54,681 nucleotides of DNA, taken from the NCBI RefSeq assembly GCF_902729435.1, contig NZ_CACVCG010000033.1, positions 1 to 54,681 of the forward strand, read 5' to 3'. The translations under genes were made by a program, and so were the position numbers. Source of the DNA: Magnetospirillum sp. UT-4 (GTDB lineage: Bacteria; Pseudomonadota; Alphaproteobacteria; Rhodospirillales; Magnetospirillaceae). Within the stretch, counting starts at the first letter, position 1; every line of letters begins with the position of its first letter. Shown here in pieces: positions 7,027-17,177 of this stretch. The notes under the pieces were generated by a model. The model did not search any database, was not told the origin of the DNA, and saw only the letters and a list, made by a program, of their open reading frames with translations.

Positions 7027-8969
7027 GCCGCCACCTTCAGCGGCAGCGAGAAGCGGAACACGCTGCCGCCGCCCAACCGGGGCTCGAACCACAGGCGCCC
7101 CTGGTGGAATTCGATAATGGACCGGCAGATGTTCAGTCCCATGCCCATCCCCTCCTCCTTGGTGGTGTAGAATGGCCGGAAAAGGTTGTCGGCGGCCTCG
7201 GGCGCCACCCCCGGGCCGCGATCGGCGATGCTTATCACCGCCTGGCCGGGTTCCACCGCGACGTGGATGCTGAGCGCATGGTCGCGGCCCTCGCCCATGG
7301 CCTCGATGCCGTTGCGTGCCAGGTTCAGCATGACCTGCTCCAGCAGGATCGGATCGGCATCGACCTCGGGCTCGCCCGGGGCCAGATCCACCTCGAGCCC
7401 GACGCCGCGGCGCCGCGCGTCGATCTCGATGAAGCCGACGCTGTCCTCGACCACGCGGTTGAGCGAGCACGGCCGCAGCCTCGGCTCGGACTTGCGCACG
7501 AAGTCGTGGACCCGGCGGATGATCTGGCCGGCCCGCTGGGCCTGCACTCCCAGCTTGGTCAGCGCCTCGCGCAGCTCGCCGGGATCGAAGCGCTCGGCCC
7601 CCAGCCGGTTGAGGCAGCCGGTGGTGTAGCTGGCGATGGCCGACAGCGGCTGGTTGAGTTCGTGCGCCAGGGTCGAGGCCATCTCGCCCATGGTGATCAG
7701 GCGCGCGGTGCGCTGCAGCTGCTCCTGCTGCTGGCGGGTGGTCTCCTCGGCCCGCTTGCGTTCGGTGACGTCCAGCACCGACGCCATCCAGCCGGTGTGA
7801 CGGCCATCGGCGCCGATCAGCGGCGCCTCGTAGACCAGCGCCCAGAAGACTTCGCCGCTGCGGCGCCGGAACTGGATCTCGAAGCCGTCCGGCGGGGCGT
7901 CGCCGGCCATGACCCGGCGGTGCATCTCCATGGTGGCGTCCATGGCCTCGGGCAGCCAATAGGGCATGGGCGGCTCGGTCCCCACCAGTTCGGCCTCGGT
8001 CCACCCGACCATGCGGCAGAAGGCGGGGTTGACGTAGGTGATGCGTCCGTCCAGGTCGCGGGCGCGCATGCCGACGGTAAGCGAATCCTCCATCGCCTTG
8101 CGGAAGGCGTGCTCGGCGCGCAGGTCCTGCTCGGCGGCCAGGCGGCGGCGGACCTGGCGGCGCACCATGCCCAGGCTGGACAGCGCCAGCAGCGACAGCG
8201 CCAGGATGGCGGCGGCAAGCAGGTTGCGCGCCAGGTTGGGGGCGCTGCGGTAGACGGTGGCGACCACCGCCACCCCCTGCCCCGGCGGCTCCAGCCGGAC
8301 CTGGTGGCTGGGACCCGGCTCGGCGACCGCCACCTGGGTCTTGGCGGCCAGCGCCGCCCCGTCGGCATCGACGATCTCGACCTTGTACTTCTCGGCCACC
8401 CACCACGGCACCAGGTGGGTGAGGATGCCGTCCAGGGGGAACACCCCCACCACCATGCCGGCGAAGCGGCCGCCGCGGTAGACCGGCTGGTGCGCCTCGA
8501 CCACCACCCCCAGGCCGGGCACGGCGAAGGGCGCCGACCACGCCACCCGCCCCAGCGAGCGGGCCATGGCGAAGGCCGGCCACCACGGCGCCTGCTCGCC
8601 GATGCCGCCGGTGGCCTCGCCGGGCGGAAACGACTCGGCCCCATTGCCATCGGCGTCGCGCAGGATGACGCGGCGGATTTCAGGATTGTTGGCGAGCAGG
8701 GCGCGGCCCTCGGCCTCGAGCACCGGACCGGCGGCGCCGCGGCGCTCGAGATCGGCCGCCAGCTGGGCCAATTTCTCTTCGTCCGAAACCAGATGGAAGT
8801 GGATGTTCTGTTCGACCCAAAGAATATCCTTGATGAGGGCGAAGCGTTCCTCTTCCACTTCGCTGCGGTGCAGCATCCACAGCAAGGCGACCAGAAGCAT
8901 CGCCACCATGGCCATGGCAATGGCGGGCATGGCCTGCAAGGTAGACGGGCTGCGCTGGCCGTATGGCAT
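7023..8969 (-). CDS. dctS: DctS-like PAS sensor histidine kinase
   Basis: 648 aa. A transmembrane helix at about 15-33, a periplasmic sensor region to about 240, and a second helix (LLAAAILALSLLALSSLGMV) are followed by a PAS domain (TYVNPAFCRMVGWTEAEL), HisKA with phospho-acceptor His436 (TLAHELNQPLSAIASY) and a HATPase (NLARNGIEAM, ADRGPGV, GMGMGLNICRSIIE). The HELNQPL form is typical of DctB/DctS/FixL kinases. ATG 8969 has GGGGACA upstream; an ATG at 9050 is in frame but would run into the dctP promoter region. It likely senses dicarboxylates in the periplasm. Confidence 0.87.
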   Translation of the reverse strand: MPYGQRSPSTLQAMPAIAMAMVAMLLVALLWMLHRSEVEEERFALIKDILWVEQNIHFHLVSDEEKLAQLAADLERRGAAGPVLEAEGRALLANNPEIRRVILRDADGNGAESFPPGEATGGIGEQAPWWPAFAMARSLGRVAWSAPFAVPGLGVVVEAHQPVYRGGRFAGMVVGVFPLDGILTHLVPWWVAEKYKVEIVDADGAALAAKTQVAVAEPGPSHQVRLEPPGQGVAVVATVYRSAPNLARNLLAAAILALSLLALSSLGMVRRQVRRRLAAEQDLRAEHAFRKAMEDSLTVGMRARDLDGRITYVNPAFCRMVGWTEAELVGTEPPMPYWLPEAMDATMEMHRRVMAGDAPPDGFEIQFRRRSGEVFWALVYEAPLIGADGRHTGWMASVLDVTERKRAEETTRQQQEQLQRTARLITMGEMASTLAHELNQPLSAIASYTTGCLNRLGAERFDPGELREALTKLGVQAQRAGQIIRRVHDFVRKSEPRLRPCSLNRVVEDSVGFIEIDARRRGVGLEVDLAPGEPEVDADPILLEQVMLNLARNGIEAMGEGRDHALSIHVAVEPGQAVISIADRGPGVAPEAADNLFRPFYTTKEEGMGMGLNICRSIIEFHQGRLWFEPRLGGGSVFRFSLPLKVAA

Positions 8970-9021
8970 CTTGTCCCCGAGGGCCGGTGTTCGGATTTCC
9001 ACAATAGCCGACCGGGCGAAA

Positions 9022-9039
9022 CTTTCGAACAATCGAAAG
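9022..9039. promoter_or_regulatory. Inverted repeat in the dctS-dctP divergent region
   Basis: CTTTCG (9022-9027) and CGAAAG (9034-9039) are perfect inverted half-sites with 6-bp spacing, centred 48 bp before the dctP start. The placement between the regulator and target genes makes it a candidate DctR operator. Confidence 0.45.
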
Positions 9040-9077
9040 CCGTTTAACATGCGTATCTTTCTGGGAGGAGAACGCTC

Positions 9078-10091
9078 ATGAATTTCCGCACCTTCGTCGG
9101 CTGCCTGGTGGCCGGTGTCCTTGCCGCCGGCGGCGCCATGGCGCAGCAGGCCCAGCCCATCGTCATCAAGTTCAGCCACGTGGTCGCCCCCAACACGCCC
9201 AAGGGCAAGGCCGCCGAGATGTTCAAGAAGCTGGCCGAGGAGCGCACCGGCGGGAAGGTCAAGGTCGAGGTCTACCCCAACTCCCAGCTCTACAAGGACA
9301 AGGAGGAGATGGAGGCGCTGCAGCTCGGCGCGGTGCAGATGCTGGCCCCGTCGCTGGCCAAGTTCGGTCCGCTGGGCGTCAAGGAATTCGAGGTCTTCGA
9401 CCTGCCCTACATCTTCCCGTCCAAGGACGTGCTGCGCTCCGTCACCGAGGGCCCCGTGGGCCAGGACCTGCTGAAGAAGCTGGAGAAGAAGGGCATCCGC
9501 GGCCTCGCCTATTGGGACAACGGCTTCAAGATCCTGAGCGCCAACAAGCCGATCAAGGCGCCGGAGGACCTGAAGGGCCTCAAGCTGCGCATCCAGTCGT
9601 CCAAGGTGCTGGACGCCCAGATGCGGGCGCTGGGCGCGCTGCCGCAGTCGATGGCGTTCTCCGAGGTCTACCAGGCGCTGCAGACCGGCGTCGTCGATGG
9701 CACCGAGAATCCGCCCAGCAACATGTTCACCCAGAAGATGCATGAGGTGCAGAAGCACGCCACCCTGACCAACCACGGCTATCTCGGCTATGCGGTCATC
9801 GTGAACAAGAAGTTCTGGGACGGCCTGCCCGCCGACATCCGCGCCGTGCTGGAAGGCGCCATGAACGAGTCGACCCGTTTCGCCAACGCCATCGCGCAGA
9901 CCGAGAACGACGATTCCCTGGCGGCCATGAAGGCCTCGGGCAAGACCGACTTCTACGCCCCCAGCGACGCCGAGGTGCTGGCCTGGCGCAAGGCCCTGCT
10001 GCCGGTCCACAAGGAGATGGAAGGCCGCGTCGGCAAGGAGACCATCGAGGCGGTCTACAAGGAAGCCGCCAAGCTGGGCTTCAAGAACTGA
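9078..10091 (+). CDS. dctP: TRAP dicarboxylate-binding periplasmic protein DctP
   Basis: 337 aa. Signal peptide (FVGCLVAGVLAAGGAMAQQ), then IKFSHVVAPNTPKGKAAEMF, VYPNSQLYKDKEEMEALQLG, DLPYIF, LKGLKLRIQSS with the ligand-binding Arg, and EVYQALQTGVVDGTENPPSN, all classic DctP blocks. It captures C4-dicarboxylates for the DctQM permease. GGGAGGAG lies just upstream of the ATG. A 22-bp GC palindrome separates it from dctQ. Confidence 0.95.
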   Translation: MNFRTFVGCLVAGVLAAGGAMAQQAQPIVIKFSHVVAPNTPKGKAAEMFKKLAEERTGGKVKVEVYPNSQLYKDKEEMEALQLGAVQMLAPSLAKFGPLGVKEFEVFDLPYIFPSKDVLRSVTEGPVGQDLLKKLEKKGIRGLAYWDNGFKILSANKPIKAPEDLKGLKLRIQSSKVLDAQMRALGALPQSMAFSEVYQALQTGVVDGTENPPSNMFTQKMHEVQKHATLTNHGYLGYAVIVNKKFWDGLPADIRAVLEGAMNESTRFANAIAQTENDDSLAAMKASGKTDFYAPSDAEVLAWRKALLPVHKEMEGRVGKETIEAVYKEAAKLGFKN

Positions 10092-10109
10092 TCGCCTGAC
10101 CTGACCATG

Positions 10110-10131
10110 GGGGCGCCCCGCGGGGCGCCCC
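10110..10131. promoter_or_regulatory. 22-bp GC palindrome between dctP and dctQ
   Basis: GGGGCGCCCCGCGGGGCGCCCC is self-complementary over 22 bases and sits 19 bp after the dctP stop. It has no U-tract, so it probably acts as an mRNA-stabilising or partial-termination hairpin giving more binding protein than permease. Confidence 0.7.
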
Positions 10132-10156
10132 AGCTTTATCCGCCCCCGGAGCACCC

Positions 10157-10945
10157 ATGCTGAAAGCCCTCGACCACCTCGAGGAAGCGTTGATCGCCTT
10201 CCTCATGGCCGCGGCGACGACCATCATCTTCGTCGCCGTCATGCAACGCTACGCCGCCGGCGTGCCGTTCCTCTACGATTACGTCCACCACATGGACTTC
10301 TCGTGGGCGCAGGAGCTGTGCATCATCATGTTCGTGTGGATGGCCAAGTTCGGCGCCGCCTACGGCGTGCGCACCGGCATCCATGTGGGCGTCGATGTGG
10401 TGATCAACCGCCTCGAGGACCGCATGCGGGGCAGGTTCATCGTCTTCGGACTGCTGTCCGGCGCGCTGTTCACCGGCACCGTCGCCCTCATGGGCGGTCA
10501 CTTCGTGTGGGAGAACGGCGCCCATTACAGCATCTTCAACGCGCTGGGGATCGCCGGCGAGGAGCTGTACGAGGGCCCCACCACGCCGGACCTGGAAGCC
10601 CCCACCTGGATCGTCTATTCGGCCATCCCGCTGGGCTCGGCGCTGATGTGCTTCCGCTTTCTGCAGGTGTGCCTGAGCTTCATGAAGACCGGCGAGCTGC
10701 CGCACCACGACCACGGCCATGTCGAGGGTCTGGAGGAGGACGAGACCGATCCGCAGCGGGCCGCCCAGGACATCAACTGGTACGAGATGGACGACGGGCT
10801 GCACCCCAAGGACCTCGCCCACCATCGCGGCGAGAGCGGCGACCCGTCCCTGGACGGCCACGGCACCAACAGTTCCGTCCCGGTCACCCCGGACGATTGG
10901 GAGGGCGGCGACGCCTCCGCCAAGGCCGAGGAGGACCGCCGATGA
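10157..10945 (+). CDS. dctQ: TRAP small permease subunit DctQ with long acidic tail
   Basis: 262 aa. The N-terminal part has the DctQ pattern: LEEALIAFLMAAATTIIFV, then FSWAQELCIIMFVWMAKFGA and YGVRTGIHVGVDVVI, with four membrane segments ending near residue 178. Most DctQ proteins stop about there or at 160-230 aa. Here some 85 further residues are rich in His, Asp and Glu (LPHHDHGHVEGLEEDETD ... DDWEGGDASAKAEEDRR) and look disordered and cytoplasmic. Its stop overlaps dctM by 4 bp. Confidence 0.9.
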   Translation: MLKALDHLEEALIAFLMAAATTIIFVAVMQRYAAGVPFLYDYVHHMDFSWAQELCIIMFVWMAKFGAAYGVRTGIHVGVDVVINRLEDRMRGRFIVFGLLSGALFTGTVALMGGHFVWENGAHYSIFNALGIAGEELYEGPTTPDLEAPTWIVYSAIPLGSALMCFRFLQVCLSFMKTGELPHHDHGHVEGLEEDETDPQRAAQDINWYEMDDGLHPKDLAHHRGESGDPSLDGHGTNSSVPVTPDDWEGGDASAKAEEDRR

Positions 10946-12225
10946 ACGCAGCCATCATCTTCGGGCTGCTGCTGGCCCTGATGCTCACCGGCATGCCGAT
11001 CTCCATCTCGCTCGGCCTGACGGTGCTCACCTTCCTGTTCACCATGACCGAGGTGCCCATCGAATCGGTGGCGCTGAAGCTGTTCACCGGCATCGAGAAG
11101 TTCGAGATCATGGCGATCCCGTTCTTCATCCTGGCCGGCAACTTCCTGACCCATGGCGGCGTCGCCCGGCGCATGATCAACTTCGCCACCGCCATGGTCG
11201 GCCACTGGCACGGCGGACTGGGCCTGGCCGGCGTCATCGCCTGCGCCCTGTTCGCCGCCGTGTCGGGCTCGTCGCCGGCCACCGTGGTGGCCATCGGCTC
11301 GATCATCCTGCCGGCCATGGTCAAGCAGGGTTTCCCGCGCAAGTTCGGCGCCGGCGTCATCACCACCTCGGGCGCGCTCGGCATCCTGATCCCGCCGTCG
11401 CTGGTGATGGTGATGTACGCGGTCGCCACCAACACCTCGGTCGGCGCCCTGTTCATGGCCGGCGTCATCCCCGGCCTGATGCTGGCCACCTTGCTCGGCG
11501 TCACCACCTGGTGGATCGCCCGCAAGAACAACTATCCGCGGCTTGAGCGGGCGACCTGGGGCCATCGCCTCAAGACCCTGCGCGAGGCGATCTGGGGCCT
11601 GGCGCTGATCATCATCGTCATCGGCGGCATCTATTCGGGCATCTTCACCCCGACCGAAGCCGCCGCCATGAGCGCGGTCTACGCCTTCATCATCGCCGTG
11701 TTCGTCTACAAGGACATGCCCTTGCGGGGCGTGCCCAAGATCCTGCTGTCCTCGGCCAGCATGTCGGCGATGCTGCTCTACATCATCACCAACGCGGTGC
11801 TGTTCTCGTTCGTGCTGGCCAACGAGAACATCCCCCATGCCATCGCCGACTGGATCGTCGCCAAGGAGCTGGGAATCATCGCCTTCCTGCTGGTGGTCAA
11901 CGTGCTGCTGCTGGCCGCCGGCAACTTCATGGAGCCCAGCTCGATCGTGCTGATCATGGCCCCCATCCTGTTCCCGGTGGCCATGAAGCTGGGCATCGAC
12001 CCGGTCCATTTCGGCATCCTGATCGTGGTCAACATGGAGGTCGGCATGTGCCACCCGCCGGTGGGCCTCAACCTCTATGTCGCCTCCGGCATCACCAAGA
12101 TGGGCATCAGCGAACTGACCGTGGCGGTGCTGCCCTGGCTGATGACCATGCTGGGCTTCCTGCTGCTGGTCACCTACTGGCCGCCCTTGTCCATCTGGCT
12201 GCCCACGGTACTGGGCATGATGTAG
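10942..12225 (+). CDS. dctM: TRAP large permease subunit DctM
   Basis: 427 aa with about twelve hydrophobic segments. Conserved DctM blocks include FFILAGNFLTHGGVARRMI, AVSGSSPATVVAIGSIILPAM, GALGILIPPSLVMVMYAV, IYSGIFTPTEAAAMSAVYA and GMCHPPVGLNLYV. It forms the sodium-coupled transport channel with DctQ. Translation is coupled to dctQ by an ATGA overlap. Confidence 0.96.
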   Translation: MNAAIIFGLLLALMLTGMPISISLGLTVLTFLFTMTEVPIESVALKLFTGIEKFEIMAIPFFILAGNFLTHGGVARRMINFATAMVGHWHGGLGLAGVIACALFAAVSGSSPATVVAIGSIILPAMVKQGFPRKFGAGVITTSGALGILIPPSLVMVMYAVATNTSVGALFMAGVIPGLMLATLLGVTTWWIARKNNYPRLERATWGHRLKTLREAIWGLALIIIVIGGIYSGIFTPTEAAAMSAVYAFIIAVFVYKDMPLRGVPKILLSSASMSAMLLYIITNAVLFSFVLANENIPHAIADWIVAKELGIIAFLLVVNVLLLAAGNFMEPSSIVLIMAPILFPVAMKLGIDPVHFGILIVVNMEVGMCHPPVGLNLYVASGITKMGISELTVAVLPWLMTMLGFLLLVTYWPPLSIWLPTVLGMM

Positions 12226-12235
12226 CCCGCCTCGC

Positions 12236-12263
12236 CATCCCCGGGCCGCCCGGCCCGGGGATG
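12236..12263. terminator. Hairpin between convergent dctM and 12272-13045
   Basis: A 12-bp GC-rich stem (12236-12247 with 12252-12263) and a 4-nt loop lie 11 bp after the dctM stop. There is no clear U-tract, so it may stabilise the 3' end rather than terminate strictly. Confidence 0.55.
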
Positions 12264-12271
12264 CGCACTGC

Positions 12272-13045
12272 CTACACCTGGCAGGTCGCCAGGTGGACCA
12301 GGAACTGGCCGATGTGGTGGTGGGGATCGGTGCCGAATTCCTTGCGGAACAGGGCGTCGTCGGCCGGCGCGAGTTCGGTCAGGCCGTGGAACATGGCGTG
12401 GAAGAAGGCGCAGAATTCGCGGTTGCCGAACACCCTGGGTTCCTCGCTGCGATCGACCTCGCGCACCACGAAGCTGCTCTGGCCCAGGCTGACGGTGGTC
12501 GGCGTGTACTGCATCAGCTTGATGAACCAGTCCTTGCGCAGATCCCAGCGCTTGAACGATTCGGCGATGCGCACCAGGGTGTGCCACAGGATCAGCTTGG
12601 CCTGCTCGTCGCGATAGAACGCTTCCCAGGTGAAGTCGTCGTCCAGCTCGGCCTTGGTGGCGGTCGCCAGCTCGACGCAGCGCTCGCCGTAGATCTCGGC
12701 CTCGTCGCCGAGCACCAGGTGCAGGAACGAGAAGATGTTGGGCAGGATGGCGCGATCCAGGGTGCCGTCGATCAGCAGCGGCTTGATCTGGTGCACGATC
12801 AGCCGGCCGAAGGCGTTGGTGCGCTTGCTCTCCAGCTTCTCGTTCTCGATGATCTCGACCAGCTCGTCGTAGGCGCGGCGGTAGAACTCGTCGAATTGCG
12901 GCGAGTTCTCCAGCCCGGCGATGATCTCGGTGAGAGCCGGCACCGGCAGGGGATCGCCCTGGCGCGCCAGACCGATGGCGGCCTTGAAGGCATCCAACAC
13001 GTGATTGGTGGTCCGGCGCAGCAGTTTCGGCCCGCGAGAGCCCAT
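12272..13045 (-). CDS. Conserved-looking helical protein of unknown function
   Basis: 257 aa, soluble, without signal peptide or membrane segment. The sequence is mostly amphipathic helix with many charged and aromatic residues (FDEFYRRAYDELVEIIENEK, FYRDEQAKLILWHTLVRIAE, DLRKDWFIKLMQYT) and a His-rich patch DPHHHIGQFLVHL at the C-terminus. I recognise no domain. It is a single gene, convergent with dctM; GGGAGAAGACCC precedes the ATG. Coding potential looks strong from its amino-acid composition and length. Confidence 0.75.
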   Translation of the reverse strand: MGSRGPKLLRRTTNHVLDAFKAAIGLARQGDPLPVPALTEIIAGLENSPQFDEFYRRAYDELVEIIENEKLESKRTNAFGRLIVHQIKPLLIDGTLDRAILPNIFSFLHLVLGDEAEIYGERCVELATATKAELDDDFTWEAFYRDEQAKLILWHTLVRIAESFKRWDLRKDWFIKLMQYTPTTVSLGQSSFVVREVDRSEEPRVFGNREFCAFFHAMFHGLTELAPADDALFRKEFGTDPHHHIGQFLVHLATCQV

Positions 13046-13112
13046 GGGTCTTCTCCCTAACCCCGACTCCCGACTATACCGGCGTGTCCGTTAACCGAAC
13101 ATCAACGCGGGT

Positions 13113-13805
13113 CTAACCTTGCAGCCAGTAGCTGAGAACCGCGCTGACCGCCTGCGGCTGTTCGATGGCCGACAGGTGGCCGCACTGGCCGATCCGCACC
13201 AGCCTGGCGCCGGGGATCAGCGCCGCCATCTCCTCGGCGCGGTCGGGCGGGGTCAGGGTGTCGTCGCGGCCGACCACCACCACTGTCGGACACGAGATGC
13301 GCGGCAGGCCGGGGCGCGAATCGGGGCGGTGCATGATGGCGGTCTGCTGGCGGATGAAGGCCTCGGGGCCGACCGCGCGGGCCATATCGACGAACAGCCC
13401 GCCGACCCGCTCCTGCGCCGCGCGGTCGGGATGGACCATGATCGGCAGCAGCGCCGGCGGCACCTTGTCGAAACCGCCGGCGCGGGCATTGGCGATGGCG
13501 TCCCGGCGCCGCTCGGTCTGCTCGGCGGTGTCGGGGCGGGCGGCGGTGCTGACCAGGGCCAGGCGCTCCACCCGCTCGGGCGCCCGGCGCATGATCTCCA
13601 TGGCCACGTAGCCGCCCATGGACAGCCCGGCCAGGGCGAAGCGGTCGGGGGCCGCCGCCAGAACCCGCTCGGCCAGGCCGGCCATGGTGTCGTCGGCGGT
13701 CAGATCGGCCACACTCACCTCGGCCTGCTCGGCCAAGGCGTGGCGCTGGTGCGCCCACAGGCGTTCGTCGTTGAGCAGGCCGGGCAGCAGGACCAGTGCG
13801 GTCAT
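13113..13805 (-). CDS. Alpha/beta-hydrolase
   Basis: 230 aa. The nucleophile elbow GLSMGGYVAME places Ser62. A later Asp in VVVVGRDDTLTPP and His in IGQCGHLSAIEQP complete the triad. The LVLLPGLLNDERLW start resembles esterases and lactonases of the MhpC/PcaD group. No signal peptide. It starts 11 bp after the isochorismatase-like gene and shares its operon. The substrate cannot be told from sequence. Confidence 0.85.
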   Translation of the reverse strand: MTALVLLPGLLNDERLWAHQRHALAEQAEVSVADLTADDTMAGLAERVLAAAPDRFALAGLSMGGYVAMEIMRRAPERVERLALVSTAARPDTAEQTERRRDAIANARAGGFDKVPPALLPIMVHPDRAAQERVGGLFVDMARAVGPEAFIRQQTAIMHRPDSRPGLPRISCPTVVVVGRDDTLTPPDRAEEMAALIPGARLVRIGQCGHLSAIEQPQAVSAVLSYWLQG

Positions 13806-13816
13806 GGCGTCCTCCG

Positions 13817-14359
13817 TTACTTGATGAGCCTGGAGATGTCCTTGAACTCCGGCGTGCCGGCGCGATGCAGCCACTCGAACGCCACCATCTCGACGGTGAC
13901 CACCTCGATGCCGTTGGCCGCCATGCGCTCCAGGGCGGCGCGGTGGTTGGCGCTGTCGCGCGACGAGCAGGCATCGGCGACCACGAACACCTGGTAGCCG
14001 GCGGCCTTGAATCCCAGGGCCGATTGCAGCACGCAGACATGGGCCTCGATGCCGGCGATCACCAGATGGTCGCGACCCAGCCCGTCCACCCGCTCCTTCA
14101 GGGCGGGCTCGGCGGCGCACGAGAAATGCAGCTTCTCGACCACCGCGCCGTCGGGCACGTGCTCCCTCAGCTCGCCCATGGTGCGCCCCAGCCCCTTGGG
14201 GTACTGCTCGCTGACCAGGACCGGCAAACCCAGGCGGGCGGCGGCCTTGAGCAGGATGGTGCAGCCCTTGTAGACGGCGCGCGCATCGGCCATCACCGGG
14301 GCAAGGTTCTCCTGGACGTCGACGATCAGAAGAGCGGAACGGCGGGCATCGATCAGCAT
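13817..14359 (-). CDS. Isochorismatase-like cysteine hydrolase
   Basis: 180 aa. The catalytic triad of the family is visible: Asp14 (LLIVDVQENL), Lys76 (VVEKLHFSC) and Cys109 (GIEAHVCVLQSAL). Size and motifs match YcaC-type hydrolases rather than true isochorismatase, since no aryl-carrier domain is present. ATG 14359 is preferred because GGGAG precedes it; an ATG at 14383 is in frame. Together with the neighbouring alpha/beta-hydrolase it may degrade a small amide or ester. Confidence 0.87.
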   Translation of the reverse strand: MLIDARRSALLIVDVQENLAPVMADARAVYKGCTILLKAAARLGLPVLVSEQYPKGLGRTMGELREHVPDGAVVEKLHFSCAAEPALKERVDGLGRDHLVIAGIEAHVCVLQSALGFKAAGYQVFVVADACSSRDSANHRAALERMAANGIEVVTVEMVAFEWLHRAGTPEFKDISRLIK

Positions 14360-14441
14360 GGCGGGCTCCCTTTCCAGCCGCAAAAGCGTATCCTACCGGC
14401 AACACCCAGCCAACCCCGCAGAGGGTGGGCGTCCTGGGCCG

Positions 14442-14469
14442 TTGACAGCGGCGCTTTTGCTTCTATTAT
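14442..14469 (+). promoter_or_regulatory. Strong sigma70-type promoter of the DEAD-box helicase gene
   Basis: A consensus TTGACA (14442-14447), a 16-bp spacer and TATTAT (14464-14469) are seen. Only 10 nt separate the -10 from the ATG at 14480, and no Shine-Dalgarno fits between, so the mRNA is predicted to be nearly leaderless. Confidence 0.75.
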
Positions 14470-14479
14470 CCCGCCTCAC

Positions 14480-16180
<1,701 letters not shown>

Positions 16181-16188
16181 CCGTCCCG

Positions 16189-16249
16189 TGTTGAATTGTG
16201 TGGCGTGTCTGAAATTTGCATAATGCCGCGGATTTCAGACCCACCACAC
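16189..16249. repeat. Long palindromic repeat, copy B
   Basis: TGTTGAATTGTGTGG matches copy A (from 1008) exactly, followed by an imperfect inverted repeat of the same length and centre. The hairpin ends at the ACCACAC just before the AGGGAGG Shine-Dalgarno of the RAM-domain gene, and it begins 9 bp after the helicase stop. Confidence 0.85.
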
Positions 16250-16263
16250 CAGGGAGGCCCCCC

Positions 16264-16503
16264 ATGCAGACCATCTTCGTCATGGTGAAATGCGAGCCGG
16301 GGCGGGCCTATCAGGTCGCCGACGAGGCGGTGGACATCGAGCAGGTCTCGGAAGTCCATTCCATCTCGGGCCAGTACGACCTGATGATCAAGTGCTTCCT
16401 GGAATCCGGCCAGGACATCGGCCAGTTCGTGGTCGAGACGCTGCAGAAGCTGCCCGGCATCAAGGACACCTTCACCATCATCGCCTTCAAGGCGTTCGGG
16501 TAA
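16264..16503 (+). CDS. Stand-alone Lrp/AsnC ligand-binding (RAM) domain protein
   Basis: 79 aa. MQTIFVMVKCEPGRAYQVADEAVDIEQV, then VHSISGQYDLMIKCFLES and DTFTIIAFKAF, give the beta-alpha-beta-beta-alpha-beta RAM domain of Lrp regulators without the DNA-binding HTH. Such SraA-like proteins oligomerise and bind amino acids, or modulate full-length Lrp proteins. AGGGAGG lies 6-7 nt before the ATG. Its 3' end overlaps the convergent gene 16487-17170 by 17 bp. Confidence 0.9.
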   Translation: MQTIFVMVKCEPGRAYQVADEAVDIEQVSEVHSISGQYDLMIKCFLESGQDIGQFVVETLQKLPGIKDTFTIIAFKAFG

Positions 16504-17170
16504 TGCCCGCCAGCACCCGGGAAGCCAGCGCCGCCGCCAGGCCTTCCGACCGGGCGGCGAAGCCCTCCAGCGCACTCCGCACGTCGTCCATGTCGCGGGC
16601 GTTGACGGTCAGCCCGACCAGGGCGGCATTGGCCAGCACGCCGGCCATGGCCTTCTCGCGCACGCTGTCGTCGCGCCCGGCCACCGCCAGCAGCGCCTGC
16701 AGTTCGGGCTCGGGCATCCAGCCCGCCAGCAGGCCGGCGACGCGCTCCACGTAGCGGGTGTCGCCGGTGGCGAGGAACGCCATCCACAGCATGTCCACAT
16801 GGACCGGATGGGTCGGCGCGAAGGCGGCGAAGTCGGCGCCGTCCCTGTCCATGCCGCCGGCCGCCGCCGCGCCGGCCAGGCGCTCCATCAGGCGCTGACG
16901 CTGGGGGTGGTGGCTGTAGTTGAGGGCCTGCGCCGCCACCTCGACCTTGACCGCGTCGCCGCCGCGCACCGCGTCCACCAGCGCCGCCGCCGCCGCCGGC
17001 GCGCCGTCCATCACCAGCGCCAGGAACACCGGCAGGGTCAGCACGGTTTCGGCGCGCCAGCGCCCCGGCACCACCGGCTCGGCGGCGAACAGCGACACGA
17101 CGGCCAGGGGATCGCGGCTGCGGCGATAAGCCAGCACCGCAGCCTCGAAGGCAGAGGAGGAAGGGTCCAT
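16487..17170 (-). CDS. Uncharacterised Ala-rich protein
   Basis: 227 aa, no signal peptide or membrane span. The sequence is Ala/Val-rich and predicted helical (AAAAALVDAVRGGDAVKVEV, VERVAGLLAGWMPEPELQAL), perhaps a helical-repeat fold. I recognise no family. It lies 7 bp downstream of the MgtC/DUF4010 gene on the same strand and is probably co-transcribed with it. Confidence 0.7.
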   Translation of the reverse strand: MDPSSSAFEAAVLAYRRSRDPLAVVSLFAAEPVVPGRWRAETVLTLPVFLALVMDGAPAAAAALVDAVRGGDAVKVEVAAQALNYSHHPQRQRLMERLAGAAAAGGMDRDGADFAAFAPTHPVHVDMLWMAFLATGDTRYVERVAGLLAGWMPEPELQALLAVAGRDDSVREKAMAGVLANAALVGLTVNARDMDDVRSALEGFAARSEGLAAALASRVLAGITRTP

Positions 17171-17177
17171 GGCCTCT

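Noticed and set aside
7023-10154. Kinase extended by about 400 residues at its N-terminus
   Set aside because: The extension is antisense to dctP and has shadow-type composition. The signal-anchor helix begins after ATG 8969.
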